Origin: Micromonospora craterilacus
GTDB lineage: Bacteria; Actinomycetota; Actinomycetes; Mycobacteriales; Micromonosporaceae
Direction: 5' to 3'
Length of the DNA stretch: 64,000 bases
Assembly: GCF_003236315.1 (NCBI RefSeq)
Contig: NZ_POTY01000007.1
Location: 1 to 64,000 of the forward strand
Position 1 is the stretch's first letter; each line of letters opens with the position of its first letter. Made by a program: the position numbers and the translations under genes. A model generated the notes under the pieces. That model was not told where the DNA came from. It saw only the letters and a list, made by a program, of their open reading frames with translations, and did not search any database. Of this stretch, positions 25,418 through 34,322 are shown in pieces.

Positions 25418-26644
25418 ATGAAACATGCCCTGCGGCGCCTGCGAACGGTGGCGGTCACGCTCGGCGCCTGCACACTTGGGCTGAGCCTGCTGTCGGCGCC
25501 CGCCGAGGCGTACTCGGTTCAACCTCTCGCGCCGCACTCCGACCGGGCACCCGAGTCGGATCAGTTCACGGCCGAGGGCGTGACGACAGTCGGTGAACTT
25601 CGCACCGTCGACGGCTCGTTGTCGTACGCCCGCAACAGCCGGACCCAGATCATCCGTCACCCTGGCGCCACCTACGTCAAGGTTCACTTCAGCTCGCTGC
25701 GGCTGGCCCCCGGCGAGTACGTCACCGTGTCGAGCCCGGACGGCCGGGAGAGCCACCGGTACGACCGCAACCTGAACAGGGCGACCGGCTCGGACTACAC
25801 CACCGACGGCCAGCCGGGCTTCTGGGCGATGTCGGTGGAGGGCGACACCGCAGTGGTGACGCTGCACAGCAGCCGCCTCTCCCGTGGCAGCGCCGCGACC
25901 ATCGACCGGTTCTGGCGCGGCTACGACCGCACGGAGATCACGCAGCACAACTTCTCCACGCAGTCGGTCTGTAGCACGGACGCCCGCCGCGACGTGGTCT
26001 GCTACCAGAGCAGCCACCCCACCGAATTCGCCCGCAGCAACGCGGTGGCGCGGCTGCTGATCAGCGGCGGCGGCATGTGCACCACCTGGCGGGTCGGCAA
26101 CACCAACCGCATGCTGACCAACAAGCACTGCTTCTCGACGCAGGCTGCGGTCAGCGGCAGCGAGATGCAGTTCAACTACCAGTGCGCCACCTGCGGCGGC
26201 GCGAACCCCGGTCCCGGCACCAAGGTGAGCGGTGCCACGCTCTACCGGGTGAGCAGTGGTGGCTCCAACCAACTGGACTACACCCTGTACTCGGTGAACA
26301 ACTTCGCCGCCATCCAGGGATTCGGCACGCTCTACCTGGCGACGACCGCCACCACCACCGGCGCGCAGATGTACATCCCCGGGCACGGCGACGGCAACCC
26401 GAAGCGCTTGTCGATCTTCGAAGACTCCCAGAACGGCGCGAGATGCACCGTACGGAACGCGAACTACAACACCTGGAACATCAGCTACAGCTGTGACACC
26501 TCCGGCGGCAACTCGGGCTCGCCGGTGCTGAACAGCAGCCACCGGGTGATCGCCCTGCACCACCTTGGCGGCTGCCCGTCCAACCAGGGCGCGAAGGCGC
26601 ACCTCATCTACAACGAGATCGCCAGTCTGATCGACAACGGCTGA
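25418..26644 (+). CDS. Secreted trypsin-fold serine protease
   Basis: A 408-aa exported protease. ATG at 25418 follows GGGGAGGAG. The signal peptide ends near APAEAYS (about 31). A beta-type propeptide-like region (to about 180) precedes the S1 domain. The catalytic triad is visible: His237 (LTNKHCF), Asp287 (NQLDYTLY) and Ser366 (GGNSGSPV). Several Cys (CTTW, CATCGG, GARCTV, SYSCDT, GGCPS) could form disulfides. The closest type I recognise is the lysyl-endopeptidase-like S1 branch; specificity is not proven. A G/C-rich hairpin follows the stop. Confidence 0.88.
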   Translation: MKHALRRLRTVAVTLGACTLGLSLLSAPAEAYSVQPLAPHSDRAPESDQFTAEGVTTVGELRTVDGSLSYARNSRTQIIRHPGATYVKVHFSSLRLAPGEYVTVSSPDGRESHRYDRNLNRATGSDYTTDGQPGFWAMSVEGDTAVVTLHSSRLSRGSAATIDRFWRGYDRTEITQHNFSTQSVCSTDARRDVVCYQSSHPTEFARSNAVARLLISGGGMCTTWRVGNTNRMLTNKHCFSTQAAVSGSEMQFNYQCATCGGANPGPGTKVSGATLYRVSSGGSNQLDYTLYSVNNFAAIQGFGTLYLATTATTTGAQMYIPGHGDGNPKRLSIFEDSQNGARCTVRNANYNTWNISYSCDTSGGNSGSPVLNSSHRVIALHHLGGCPSNQGAKAHLIYNEIASLIDNG

Positions 26645-26656
26645 CGACGACGGGCC

Positions 26657-26685
26657 GGGTGGGGGCGTGCTCCGCGTCCCCACCC
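26657..26685 (+). terminator. Terminator hairpin after protease gene
   Basis: GGGTGGGG (26657-26664) pairs with CCCCACCC (26678-26685) across a 13-nt loop, 12 nt after the protease stop. Confidence 0.6.
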
Positions 26686-26846
26686 AGACGATGAGTTCAG
26701 CTGTCGAGCAGGGACAGCTGACCTCCCCCCGGCAACCGGTGCGCCAGGCGACAACCTCGCCTGACTGCGGCTACTGAGGATGCTGGCTGCGGTCATCGGA
26801 CGGATGGAGCGACAGGCGCCGAGTCGACGCCGTGCGCCACCAGCCG

Positions 26847-27434
26847 CTAGGCGCGCAGTCCACGCAGCAGGATGTCGATATACCGGTCGGTGCCGGTGCC
26901 GCCACCGACCCGGACCGTGTGCTGCAACCCGCAGAACAGCGCCTGGAGGTTCCCGGCGGTGATCTCCGGGCGGATCACTCCGGTGGCACGGGCCCGCTCC
27001 AGCAGCCGCTCCACGGCGGCGGTCAGTGCCTCACCCAGTTCCCTGGTTTCCGGCCGGGCGGCATCGGGCTCGGCCAGCACGGCGGCGAGCGCCGGGTCAG
27101 CGCGCTGGTGTTCCAGTGCCGCCCGGAGCAGTCTGGCCAACTCGGCGGCGACATCCGGCCCGACGGCCGCCCGCTCGGCCACATCGACCAGCAGGGCGAA
27201 CCGCTCGGCGGCCAACGCCTCCAGCAGCGCCTGCCGGCTGGGGAAGTGCCGGTAGACGGTGCCGACGCCGACCCCGGCCGCCTTGGCGATGGCGTTCATC
27301 GGCAGCTCCAGGTCACCGGCGGCCAACCGCTCCCGGGCTGCCCGCAGCATCCGGGCACGCACCCGGGCCGAGTCCGCGCGCAGGGGCTCGGCGTTGGTGG
27401 GGGGCACGGTGGGCACAGCACGAGGATAATCCAT
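26847..27434 (-). CDS. TetR-family repressor, divergent from SDR gene
   Basis: A 195-aa regulator with a TetR helix-turn-helix (NAIAKAAGVGVGTVYRHFPSRQALLEAL, about 47-74) and a C-terminal helical ligand domain. ATG at 27434 is 8 nt from the first of two palindromes in the 93-nt gap to the SDR gene. Homologues in this layout repress themselves and the neighbouring reductase. The inducer is unknown. Confidence 0.88.
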   Translation of the reverse strand: MDYPRAVPTVPPTNAEPLRADSARVRARMLRAARERLAAGDLELPMNAIAKAAGVGVGTVYRHFPSRQALLEALAAERFALLVDVAERAAVGPDVAAELARLLRAALEHQRADPALAAVLAEPDAARPETRELGEALTAAVERLLERARATGVIRPEITAGNLQALFCGLQHTVRVGGGTGTDRYIDILLRGLRA

Positions 27435-27441
27435 CCGCCCG

Positions 27442-27506
27442 CGAGCGGATATTCTATCCGCTCGCCTGCTAAGGTCGATCCACCCACAGCGGATAGGCTA
27501 TCCGCT
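27442..27506. promoter_or_regulatory. Two TetR-type palindromic operators
   Basis: Palindrome one has 10-bp arms CGAGCGGATA/TATCCGCTCG around TTC (27442-27464). Palindrome two has 8-bp arms AGCGGATA/TATCCGCT around GGC (27488-27506). Both have the same half-site and 3-nt centre, and the centres are 44 bp apart. They occupy the shared TetR/SDR promoter region. Confidence 0.85.
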
Positions 27507-27527
27507 CCGGCTCACCGGAGGTGTCCC

Positions 27528-28457
27528 ATGCCTGTTTCCTGGACGTTCGACGAGATCCCCGACCAGAGCGGCCGTACGGCTGTCGTCACCGGCGCGAGCA
27601 GCGGGCTCGGCCTGATCGCGGCCGAACAGCTCGCCGCCCGGGGCGCGACCGTGATCATGGCCGTCCGTGACCTGGCCAAGGGCGAGCGGGCCCGCGCCGG
27701 AATGGCCGGCGACTTGACGGTACGCCGGCTCGACCTGGCCGACCTCGACTCGGTCCGCGAGTTCGCCGCCGAGTTGCGCGCCGAGGGCCGGCAGGTCGAC
27801 CTGCTGCTCAACAACGCCGGGGTCGGGAAGGGGCACGGGCACTCCGCCCAGGGGTACGAGCCCGTCTTCGCCACCAATCACCTAGGCCCGTTCGCCCTGA
27901 CCGGCCTGCTGTTGGAGCTCTTCCGGCCCGAGCGGGACCCGAGGGTGGTCACCGTCGGCTCCGGCTTCTACCGACTGCTACGCGGCGGCCCCGACCTGGA
28001 CAACCTGGCCGGCGGCCCGACCAGTGCCCCAGGCGTGCCGTACATCCGGTCGAAGCAGGCCAACGCCCTCTTCGGCGCCGAGCTGGATCGCCGGCTACGC
28101 CGCGCCGGCAGCCCGGTACGCAGCTTCCTCGCGCACCCCGGCATGGCCCGGACACCGATGAACCGGCGGTACGACACTGCGGCGGAGTGGGCGGTGACCC
28201 GAATCGGTGGTCTCCTGCTCGCCCGCAGTCCCCAGCGCGGGACCATCCCGCTCCTCTACGCCGCCACCGCCCCGACCGCCGAAACCGGCGTCTTCCTCGG
28301 CCCGTCCCTGCTCAGGTGGGAGAGCCGGGTGTACGCCCGCCCGATCGTCGCCCCCGCCGACGATCGGGCTCTCGCGGGGCGGCTCTGGCAGGTCTCCGAG
28401 GCCGCGACCGGCGTGCGCTACCTCGGCGATACGCCGGCCGAATCCCGGTTACGGTGA
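27528..28457 (+). CDS. Short-chain dehydrogenase/reductase
   Basis: A 309-aa SDR oxidoreductase of the retinol-dehydrogenase/protochlorophyllide-reductase-like branch. The cofactor motif is TGASSGLG (about 21-28), with NNAG near 100 and the catalytic Tyr-Lys in YIRSK. ATG at 27528 follows GGAGG; the much longer open frame upstream runs antisense through the TetR gene and is spurious. It is probably induced when the divergent TetR protein releases the twin operators. Its stop overlaps that of the converging YdeI-like gene by 9 nt. Confidence 0.88.
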   Translation: MPVSWTFDEIPDQSGRTAVVTGASSGLGLIAAEQLAARGATVIMAVRDLAKGERARAGMAGDLTVRRLDLADLDSVREFAAELRAEGRQVDLLLNNAGVGKGHGHSAQGYEPVFATNHLGPFALTGLLLELFRPERDPRVVTVGSGFYRLLRGGPDLDNLAGGPTSAPGVPYIRSKQANALFGAELDRRLRRAGSPVRSFLAHPGMARTPMNRRYDTAAEWAVTRIGGLLLARSPQRGTIPLLYAATAPTAETGVFLGPSLLRWESRVYARPIVAPADDRALAGRLWQVSEAATGVRYLGDTPAESRLR

Positions 28458-29054
28458 GTTCGGAGGCTGGGCCTTCTGCGGGTAGATCGTCTCGTGGCGG
28501 GCCAGCATGGCAACGAACTCGCTGATCTTCCGCTCGCGGGTCTGTGTCCGTTTGACGGCGTTGACGCGGTGGATCAGGGCGAACCTGTTGGTCTTGGTGA
28601 GTACGTCGAACATGGCCTGGGCGGCGGGGTCGGCGGTGATGGCGGCGAGGAGGTCGGCCGGCACCTCGGCTTCCGAGGGTGGGGCGTAGGCGGCAGCCCA
28701 CCGCCCGTCCGCCTTCGCGGCTTCCACCGCGGCGCGGCCTGGGGGCAGCATTCGCCCCTCCGCCTCCAGCCGGGCCACGTGCGTGACGTTGCGCTGTGAC
28801 CAGGAACTGCGGGGCCTGCGAGGGGTGAACCGGATCCAGGAGGTTTCCTGATCCCGTTTGCGGGCCTGCCCGTCGATCCAGCCGAAGCACAGGCCCTCGT
28901 CGACCGCATGCTGCCAGGTCAGGGTCGTGACTGTGCCGCCCTTTCTGGTCAGGGCGAGCCAGACGCCGGGCGACGTGGCGTGGTTGGCCGACAACCATTC
29001 GCGCAGCGCCTCCGCGTCCGCGACGATCAACTCATCCAGTTCGGCGTTCGCCAT
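28449..29054 (-). CDS. YdeI/OmpD-associated family protein
   Basis: A 201-aa protein of the bacteriocin-protection YdeI/OmpD-associated family. Typical blocks are LREWLSANHATSPGVWLAL, ALCFGWIDG-like (EGLCFGWIDGQARK), TPRRPRSSWSQRN and the C-terminal KRTQTRERKISEFVAML. ATG at 29054. The family name comes from a phenotype in other bacteria; the biochemical role is unknown. Confidence 0.85.
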   Translation of the reverse strand: MANAELDELIVADAEALREWLSANHATSPGVWLALTRKGGTVTTLTWQHAVDEGLCFGWIDGQARKRDQETSWIRFTPRRPRSSWSQRNVTHVARLEAEGRMLPPGRAAVEAAKADGRWAAAYAPPSEAEVPADLLAAITADPAAQAMFDVLTKTNRFALIHRVNAVKRTQTRERKISEFVAMLARHETIYPQKAQPPNSP

Positions 29055-29563
29055 GACAGCAGGCTAACCGCTGCGTCGTAGCCGCTGCCTCTGCCTGTTG
29101 GCCAGCCCCGACTCGCCGGGCTGCCGGCGCGCCGATCGTTCGGCGTCAGGGGCAGAACCTCGATCCTCGGGGCGATCTCGCCGTCAGGGCGGCATGTCGG
29201 ACTCCTGGTGCCCGTGCCGCGTGCGGCGAGCGTCGTCCACGACCACGGGTCCCTCTCGGTGACTCGGCCGGCACCGTGGGTCGGCGGACGTGGTCGAGGC
29301 CGACAGCGAGTGACACGCCGTGCTGCGGGCCGGGTCGGCCAGCATGGCCATCCGAGATCGCCCCGGGCGCAGCTCCCACCCGGGTACGCGGAGGTCCACC
29401 TGTCGGAGGACGCGGGCGGCCGGACTCACCCGCCTGGTGTACGCGGCGGTCAGGTCGTGGGCCGACGACCAGAGCCCGTCCTCGGCGCAGCATGTAACGC
29501 ATCGATCATCGACGGACGCCCACGGCCGGACACCCGGCCCGGGGCGCGTGGGAGGAGAACCCG
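29055..29563. other. About 500 bp without a recognisable gene
   Basis: Short frames on both strands lack ribosome-binding sites and show no recognisable protein. The sequence is G/C-rich without clear repeats; it may be degraded coding DNA. Confidence 0.5.
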
Positions 29564-29851
29564 ATGCGCAAACAATCGCTGCGGCAGCGACTGGCCCGGA
29601 CAGTCGTGGTGGTCACCCTGGTGGCCAGTGGCCTGGGCACGACGGCCGGGGCTGCCCACGCCGCCCCCGTTCCCGCCGTCAGCGCGGCGGTGAGTGCCGC
29701 GCCGGTCACGCTGGCCGCAGCGGGTGGCTGGGGACTCCAAGGTGTCTTCCCCGACCCGATCACCTGCCACATCGCCGGAATCGCCTCCGGGCGGGAGTAC
29801 GTCTGCGTCTGGTACGTCCTCGCCTGGGCCCTGAACGTCTGGCAGGACTAG
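29564..29851 (+). CDS. Small secreted peptide precursor
   Basis: A 95-aa precursor. ATG at 29564 follows GGGAGGAG. A twin-basic N-terminus (MRKQSLRQRLAR) and hydrophobic stretch end near AAHAAP (about 35). After an Ala/Val-rich linker the last ~40 residues hold two Cys (ITCHIAG, EYVCVWYV) and many Trp/Tyr. One disulfide could form. Family not recognised; a secreted bioactive peptide is possible but not shown. Confidence 0.6.
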   Translation: MRKQSLRQRLARTVVVVTLVASGLGTTAGAAHAAPVPAVSAAVSAAPVTLAAAGGWGLQGVFPDPITCHIAGIASGREYVCVWYVLAWALNVWQD

Positions 29852-30010
29852 TGAGCCCCGCGTCGTCGCTTCCCTCGAACAGAGAGCCCGGGTCCCGGCC
29901 CGCGATCACGGGGTCGAGACACGGACATCAACGGTGTGCTGCGCCACCTGATCGAGCGCCGACGCCTCGGGCTGCTATGGACGACGAGAACTGACCCAAC
30001 CCGCAAGCCA

Positions 30011-30046
30011 GTGTCGCCCGGTCCGCGATGGCGGACCGGGCGACAC
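30011..30046 (+). terminator. Perfect 15-bp stem-loop
   Basis: Arms 30011-30025 and 30032-30046 are perfectly complementary with a 6-nt loop. It lies about 160 nt downstream of the small secreted peptide gene and 78 nt before the CPT-like start, consistent with a terminator insulating the two. Confidence 0.7.
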
Positions 30047-30123
30047 CCGTCAGCCGTACCGAGGACCCTCGCCGCCGCAGATACCCAGGAACACTTGCAG
30101 GTCCCGGGCCGTACCGTGACCAC

Positions 30124-30651
30124 ATGCCCACGCAAGTGATCGTGCTCAACGGCGGGGCGAGCGCAGGAAAGTCGGGAATCGTCCGCTGTCTGCAGGCGAT
30201 CCTGCCGGATCCGTGGCTTGCCACTGGGGTCGACCGGCTTATCGAGGCGATGCCCGCAACCATGCGTTCGCCGGAGAGCATCGACTTCGCAGCAGACGGC
30301 ACCGTCATCGTCGGGCCGGAGTTCGGCCAGCTCCAGGACGCTTGGATGGCCGGGGTCGCGGTGACTGCTGGGGCCGGTGCCCGGGTCATCATCGATGACG
30401 TCTTCCTCGGCGGCGCTGGATCTCAGCAGCGGTGGCGGGCCGTACTCGAAGGCCTGGACGTGGTGTGGGTCGGCGTCCGCTGCGATGCGGAGGTCGCCGC
30501 CGGTCGGGAGATCGCCCGTGGCGACCGGGTTCGAGGGATGGCCGCCGCCCAGGCCGAAATGGTCCACCGGGGCGTGGTGTACGACGTGGAGGTCGACACC
30601 ACGTACACCGAGTCGATCGTGTGCGCCCAAGCAATCGCGGCGCGGCTGTAG
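30124..30651 (+). CDS. Chloramphenicol-phosphotransferase-like kinase
   Basis: A 175-aa P-loop protein of the CPT family. The Walker A is [11 protein letters not shown] (about 8-18). An Asp pair in [11 protein letters not shown] and the Arg-rich stretch [16 protein letters not shown] fit the lid region of these kinases. ATG at 30124 lies 6 nt after TACCGT with no ribosome-binding site. CPT from a chloramphenicol producer inactivates the drug, but most homologues are uncharacterised, so resistance is not claimed. Confidence 0.78.
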   Translation: MPTQVIVLNGGASAGKSGIVRCLQAILPDPWLATGVDRLIEAMPATMRSPESIDFAADGTVIVGPEFGQLQDAWMAGVAVTAGAGARVIIDDVFLGGAGSQQRWRAVLEGLDVVWVGVRCDAEVAAGREIARGDRVRGMAAAQAEMVHRGVVYDVEVDTTYTESIVCAQAIAARL

Positions 30652-30845
30652 AGGGCCGAACGTGCCGTGCAGGGCAGCCGTCGTCGATGCATGGACGAGA
30701 AAGGACGGCTGAAACGCCGGTCGCTGTTCACCTGCGTCTCCCCCGGCCAGTGTCCATTGCCTTCGCGAGGTCGGTCCATGGTTCGGCGAGGACTCACGCG
30801 TACGACGATGACCATCGGCATCTGGCACCGCCGACAAGGCGCGCT

Positions 30846-31073
30846 CTACCGGCGCCGATTGCGGGGATGCTTCTTCGCCGTCCGCTCGTTGCCGTGTTTG
30901 TAGTTGCCGGTGATGCGCGCCATCAACTCCTGAGGATCTCCGCTGCCCACGTCGATCAGGAACCGGGCCGCAGCGGCGCCCCGAAGCACAGCGGCAGGGC
31001 GGCCGTGATGGAGCACCTCCACGTCCCCATTCTTGCGGAGGCGATAGGTGAATCCCTCAGGTGCACCGGACAT
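30846..31073 (-). CDS. Small conserved actinobacterial protein
   Basis: A 75-aa protein from ATG 31073. The sequence FTYRLRKNGDVEVLHHGR followed by AAVLRGAAAARFLIDVGSGD and ELMARITGNYKHGNER resembles a small family I recall in Micromonosporaceae and Streptomyces with no assigned function. It ends in a basic tail. No strong ribosome-binding site is visible. Confidence 0.6.
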   Translation of the reverse strand: MSGAPEGFTYRLRKNGDVEVLHHGRPAAVLRGAAAARFLIDVGSGDPQELMARITGNYKHGNERTAKKHPRNRRR

Positions 31074-31281
31074 CGCCGTATCGTCCTCGCGGGCGGATCC
31101 GCACGCGACCGATTTACGCCGCGTGCCGGGCCGCCTCGGTCGTAGCACCGGACGGCGGCGGCATCCTCAGCTGGCCGCTCGGTCGCGCTGTGGCTGGTCG
31201 AAGCGGCGGGTTGGCGCGGCACGATCTCAGCGAGTTGGCCCGGCTTCCTGACCGCGCGAGTTTCAGCCTGGGCGAGGTACC

Positions 31282-31965
31282 TCAGCCCCGGGCGTACCGC
31301 CGCAGGATGTCCGCCAGTTCCTTCGGGCGGCTGAGCGCGACGCAATGACCCGCGACGATCTCGTCGGCGGTGATGCCCAGGCGCTCGACCACCTGCCGAC
31401 GCATGAAGTCCGGCGGGAAGAAGCGGTCCTGCGTGCACAGCACGAACCGGGTCGGCACGTCCGGCAACGCATTGAGCGGCCATGGCGCCTGCATGGCCGC
31501 GGCCGACGGGTGGTTTCGCTCCTTGCTCATCGCCTCTTCGGCCAACGCCCGCGGCACATCGTGATAGAAGGACGCGTACGGGTCGTCGTTGCCGGTCAGG
31601 CCGCCGTCACGGGCCGCCTGTTCCCGTACCGCAGTGCGGTAGTCGGTGTTGGCCCACCAGTCGTCGGGTGTCTCGCCCGGCGCCGGGATCATCCCGGCCA
31701 CGAAGACCAACGCGTCAACCGGAAGCCGGTCGGCGACCAGCGGTGCGGTGAACCCGCCGAACGACTGCCCCGCCACGACCAGGTTCGTCCGGTCGCCGAC
31801 GGCCGCCACCACCGCGTCGGCGTAGTCGGTCAGCTGCGCTGTATCGTCGTCGGCTGGCAGGTCGGGAGCCACCACGTCGTGCCCGTGCGCTCGCAGTTCG
31901 GCCGCCACCAGGTGCCAGTACCAGCCGACGTCACCCGCTCCATGTATCAGCACGAAGGTACTCAT
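31282..31965 (-). CDS. Alpha/beta hydrolase
   Basis: A 227-aa hydrolase of the salicylate-esterase-like type. HGAGDVGWYWH (about 8-18) is the oxyanion region, GQSFGG (about 67-72) carries the nucleophilic Ser, and GHCVALSRP near the C-terminus the catalytic His. ATG at 31965 lies 7 nt after TAGACT, consistent with leaderless translation. A broken histidine-kinase tail ends at TGATG overlapping this start, so the hydrolase may once have followed that kinase in an operon. Confidence 0.82.
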   Translation of the reverse strand: MSTFVLIHGAGDVGWYWHLVAAELRAHGHDVVAPDLPADDDTAQLTDYADAVVAAVGDRTNLVVAGQSFGGFTAPLVADRLPVDALVFVAGMIPAPGETPDDWWANTDYRTAVREQAARDGGLTGNDDPYASFYHDVPRALAEEAMSKERNHPSAAAMQAPWPLNALPDVPTRFVLCTQDRFFPPDFMRRQVVERLGITADEIVAGHCVALSRPKELADILRRYARG

Positions 31966-32090
31966 CAGCCGGAGTCTAGGCACCGGCCGGCCGAAGACAG
32001 TGGCAGCCGTACCGTGAATGTCGCACCCTCGCCGGGCGCTGCGCACGCCGACCGTGCCGCCGTGCGCGGCCACGGCCGGCCCCAGGGCGG
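31966..32090 (-). pseudogene. Sensor histidine kinase C-terminal remnant
   Basis: Reading the minus strand gives AVAAHGGTVGVRSAR, then, after a one-base shift, GEGATFTVRLPLSSAGR. Joined, this is the usual C-terminal end of a HATPase kinase domain. The nucleotide-binding N and G1 boxes and the rest of the kinase are absent, and the one-base frameshift breaks the remainder. It abuts a DUF664 fragment on the other strand. Confidence 0.6.
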
Positions 32091-32091
32091 C

Positions 32092-32400
32092 GCCGGATCG
32101 GGTATTTCGGCGAGGTGTTCGACCGTCCCTTTCCCGAACCCGTCGCGGGCCTTGACGAAGACGCGGAGCCGAACAGGGACATGTGGGCCTCAGCCGACGA
32201 GTCCCGCGATGACATCATCGGCCGGTGGCACCGAGTGCGGGCACACGCCGACGCCACGATCGAAACGTTCCCGATCGACGCGCCCGGCTGGGTGCGGTGG
32301 TGGCAACACACGCCGGTGGCGCTGCATCTCGTGCTCGCGCTCGTGCTCGTGCTCGCCGAGATGAACTGGCACGCCGGGCACGCCGACATCGTGCGGCCCT
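32092..32400 (+). pseudogene. DUF664 (DinB superfamily) gene fragment
   Basis: An in-frame stretch reads GYFGEVFDRPFPEP, DEDAEPNRDMWASADESRDD and NWHAGHADIVR, the middle and late part of DUF664 proteins (compare the intact paralogue at 52366). About 50 N-terminal residues and the C-terminal end are missing. No start codon with a ribosome-binding site is present. The fragment ends exactly at the promoter of the next gene. Confidence 0.7.
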
Positions 32401-32412
32401 ACAGTGGGCATC

Positions 32413-33396
32413 GTGATCTTCGCCTGGTGGATGGTCGCTGTCCGGTACCGCCGTGCGATCTTCGTGCTGGCAGTGCTGGGCCTGGCAGCGGTCGTCGCTG
32501 TCGGCACGCTGTCGCCGAGGGAACCGACCGGCTTGATTCTCGGCCTGTTCGTCGCGATGGTGGTACTTCTCGTGCTGCTGATGCTGGTGGTCCGGGTCGC
32601 CCGGCGGCGTGTTCCCACCGGTCTGGAGGTCACCGGCGGCGCGTTCCGGTCCCCGCGGCCCTCCTTCTTCCTGGGCTTGGTCCTGCCGCACCTGTGCGCG
32701 ATCGCTATTTTCGTTCTTCCGGGTTCGTGGACGGCACGGTACGAGCACGTCGTCGACCCCAATTGGCTGCTGGTCGTTGCACTGAGCGCCGCGCCGATCG
32801 GGCTCTACCTGCCAGGTCTCTGGCGCGGAGTCGGGGTGATCCTGACTCCGGACGGCATCCGCTCGGATCGCTACCTCGGCACGCTGACGATTCCCTGGGA
32901 TGCCCTGGCCGACGTCCAGCCGGTCCAACCCGCTGACGCTCGGGGCGAGGTTCGGCTCACCTACACCCGTCCGGAGCTGCTCCGACGCACCGGCCTTCTG
33001 CCGCATCGGGACCGGATCTACTTCGAGGGCACCGACCGTGACCTGATCGCCGACGCCGTCGCTCATTACGCCGCGCATCCCGCCGCCCGTTCGACCATCG
33101 GCAGCCACACCGGCTACGAAAATCTCCAACAGCTACATGCCGACGCCACCCCGGCACGCCGGCATGCACCCGAGCCGATACCGTCCCGATGGAAGATCTC
33201 CGGATCGTTCCTCATCGCCGCCCTCGCCACCGTGGCGGCGGCCCGGCCGCCTGCGGCGCTGACCGGCTCCCGGATCATGATCGGTCTTATCGGCCTTCTC
33301 TGCTTCCTCGGCGCGGCCGCGAATCTGTACACGCGATCCACGACCCGAAAGCAGAGCAGGCGTCCGGTCCTGCCGAATAGCGGACAGTGGTCTTGA
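32413..33396 (+). CDS. Membrane protein with PH-like domain
   Basis: A 327-aa protein with two N-terminal membrane helices (about 12-30, 42-60), another pair at about 90-145, a soluble PH-like segment (LTPDGIRSDRYLGTLTIPWDALADV) and two C-terminal helices. GTG at 32413 is preferred over GTG 32404 because TACAGT lies 7 nt upstream, matching leaderless neighbours. A protein of similar layout is encoded at 47925. Function unknown. Confidence 0.65.
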   Translation: MIFAWWMVAVRYRRAIFVLAVLGLAAVVAVGTLSPREPTGLILGLFVAMVVLLVLLMLVVRVARRRVPTGLEVTGGAFRSPRPSFFLGLVLPHLCAIAIFVLPGSWTARYEHVVDPNWLLVVALSAAPIGLYLPGLWRGVGVILTPDGIRSDRYLGTLTIPWDALADVQPVQPADARGEVRLTYTRPELLRRTGLLPHRDRIYFEGTDRDLIADAVAHYAAHPAARSTIGSHTGYENLQQLHADATPARRHAPEPIPSRWKISGSFLIAALATVAAARPPAALTGSRIMIGLIGLLCFLGAAANLYTRSTTRKQSRRPVLPNSGQWS

Positions 33397-33474
33397 CCAT
33401 GCGCTTGCTGATCGCCTGGTTGACCGTGGTTTCCTCGTAGGCTGCATCTGGCACGTGATGGACAGGAGGCTGAG

Positions 33475-34146
33475 GTGACTGCGACGACGGTGGCCGAGGT
33501 GATGGCCGAGCTGGCCGCGCTCGAGGACCCGAAGACACGCGAGGTGAACGAGAAACTCGGTGACGATCACGGTGTGAACCTCAGCAAGCTGCGCGCGCTC
33601 GCGAAGCGGCTGAAGACGCAGCAGGAACTCGCGAGCCAGCTCTGGAAGACGGATGACGCCGCAGCGAGACTGCTGGCGATGCTGATCTGCCGCCCGAAGG
33701 CGTTCGAGCGTGACGAGTTGGACGCCATGCTGCGCGAGGCGCGCACACCTAAGCTGCACGACTGGCTGGTGAACTACGTGGTGAAAAAGAACCCGTACTC
33801 CGAAGAACTGCGCCTGGCCTGGTCCGCCGATTCGGATCCGGTGGTCGCGAGTGCCGGTTGGGCGCTGACCACCGAACGCGTGGCCAAGACGCCCGAGGGC
33901 CTCGATCTCGCAGGAGTGCTCGACGTCATCGAGGCGGAGATGAGAAACGCGCCGGATCGCCTGCAGTGGGCGATGAACCAATGCCTGGCTCAGATCGGGA
34001 TCGACCACGCCGAGCATCGCGCCCGTGCAATTGACATCGGCGAGCGCCTGGAGGTGCTCAAGGACTACCCGACTTCCCCGGGCTGCACGTCTCCGTTCGC
34101 ACCCATCTGGATCAACGAGATGGTGCGCCGACAGCACGACACGTAG
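33475..34146 (+). CDS. DNA alkylation repair protein (AlkD-like HEAT fold)
   Basis: A 223-aa all-helical protein matching the DNA alkylation repair (PF08713-type) family: MAELAALEDPKTREVNEKLGDDHGVNLSKLRALAKRLK at the N-terminus and repeated helical pairs such as KLHDWLVNYVVKKNPYSEELRLAWSADSDPVVASAGWAL. AlkC/AlkD proteins excise positively charged alkylated bases by base capture. GTG at 33475 is preceded by AGGAGG at 6 nt. It stands alone, with 78 nt to the upstream gene. Confidence 0.8.
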   Translation: MTATTVAEVMAELAALEDPKTREVNEKLGDDHGVNLSKLRALAKRLKTQQELASQLWKTDDAAARLLAMLICRPKAFERDELDAMLREARTPKLHDWLVNYVVKKNPYSEELRLAWSADSDPVVASAGWALTTERVAKTPEGLDLAGVLDVIEAEMRNAPDRLQWAMNQCLAQIGIDHAEHRARAIDIGERLEVLKDYPTSPGCTSPFAPIWINEMVRRQHDT

Positions 34147-34247
34147 GAAGGTGCGTGCCCGCGCTCGTGCTGCCACCCTGACGACCCGCCGATCGCGGCG
34201 GTGTTGCGAGATCCTGCGCCGGGCTGCGGCCTTTTGCGGGTGGCGTC

Positions 34248-34305
34248 TTTGAGGCAGAAGCCATCCGTGCTGAGGCCTTCGGGCTCGCCGAAGAGGTCAC
34301 CGCGC
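34248..34305 (+). repeat. 58-bp dispersed repeat, copy 1
   Basis: This stretch matches 63012-63069 at 52 of 58 positions without gaps. It includes an imperfect hairpin around CTTCGG/CCGAAG. It ends 17 nt before the start of the propeller-like gene at 34323. Confidence 0.8.
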
Positions 34306-34322
34306 TGTGGCAGGATGCGCGG

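Noticed and set aside
26832-27527. N-terminal extension of the SDR frame through the TetR gene
   Set aside because: The SDR starts at 27528 with GGAGG. The extension is antisense to TetR and crosses its operators.
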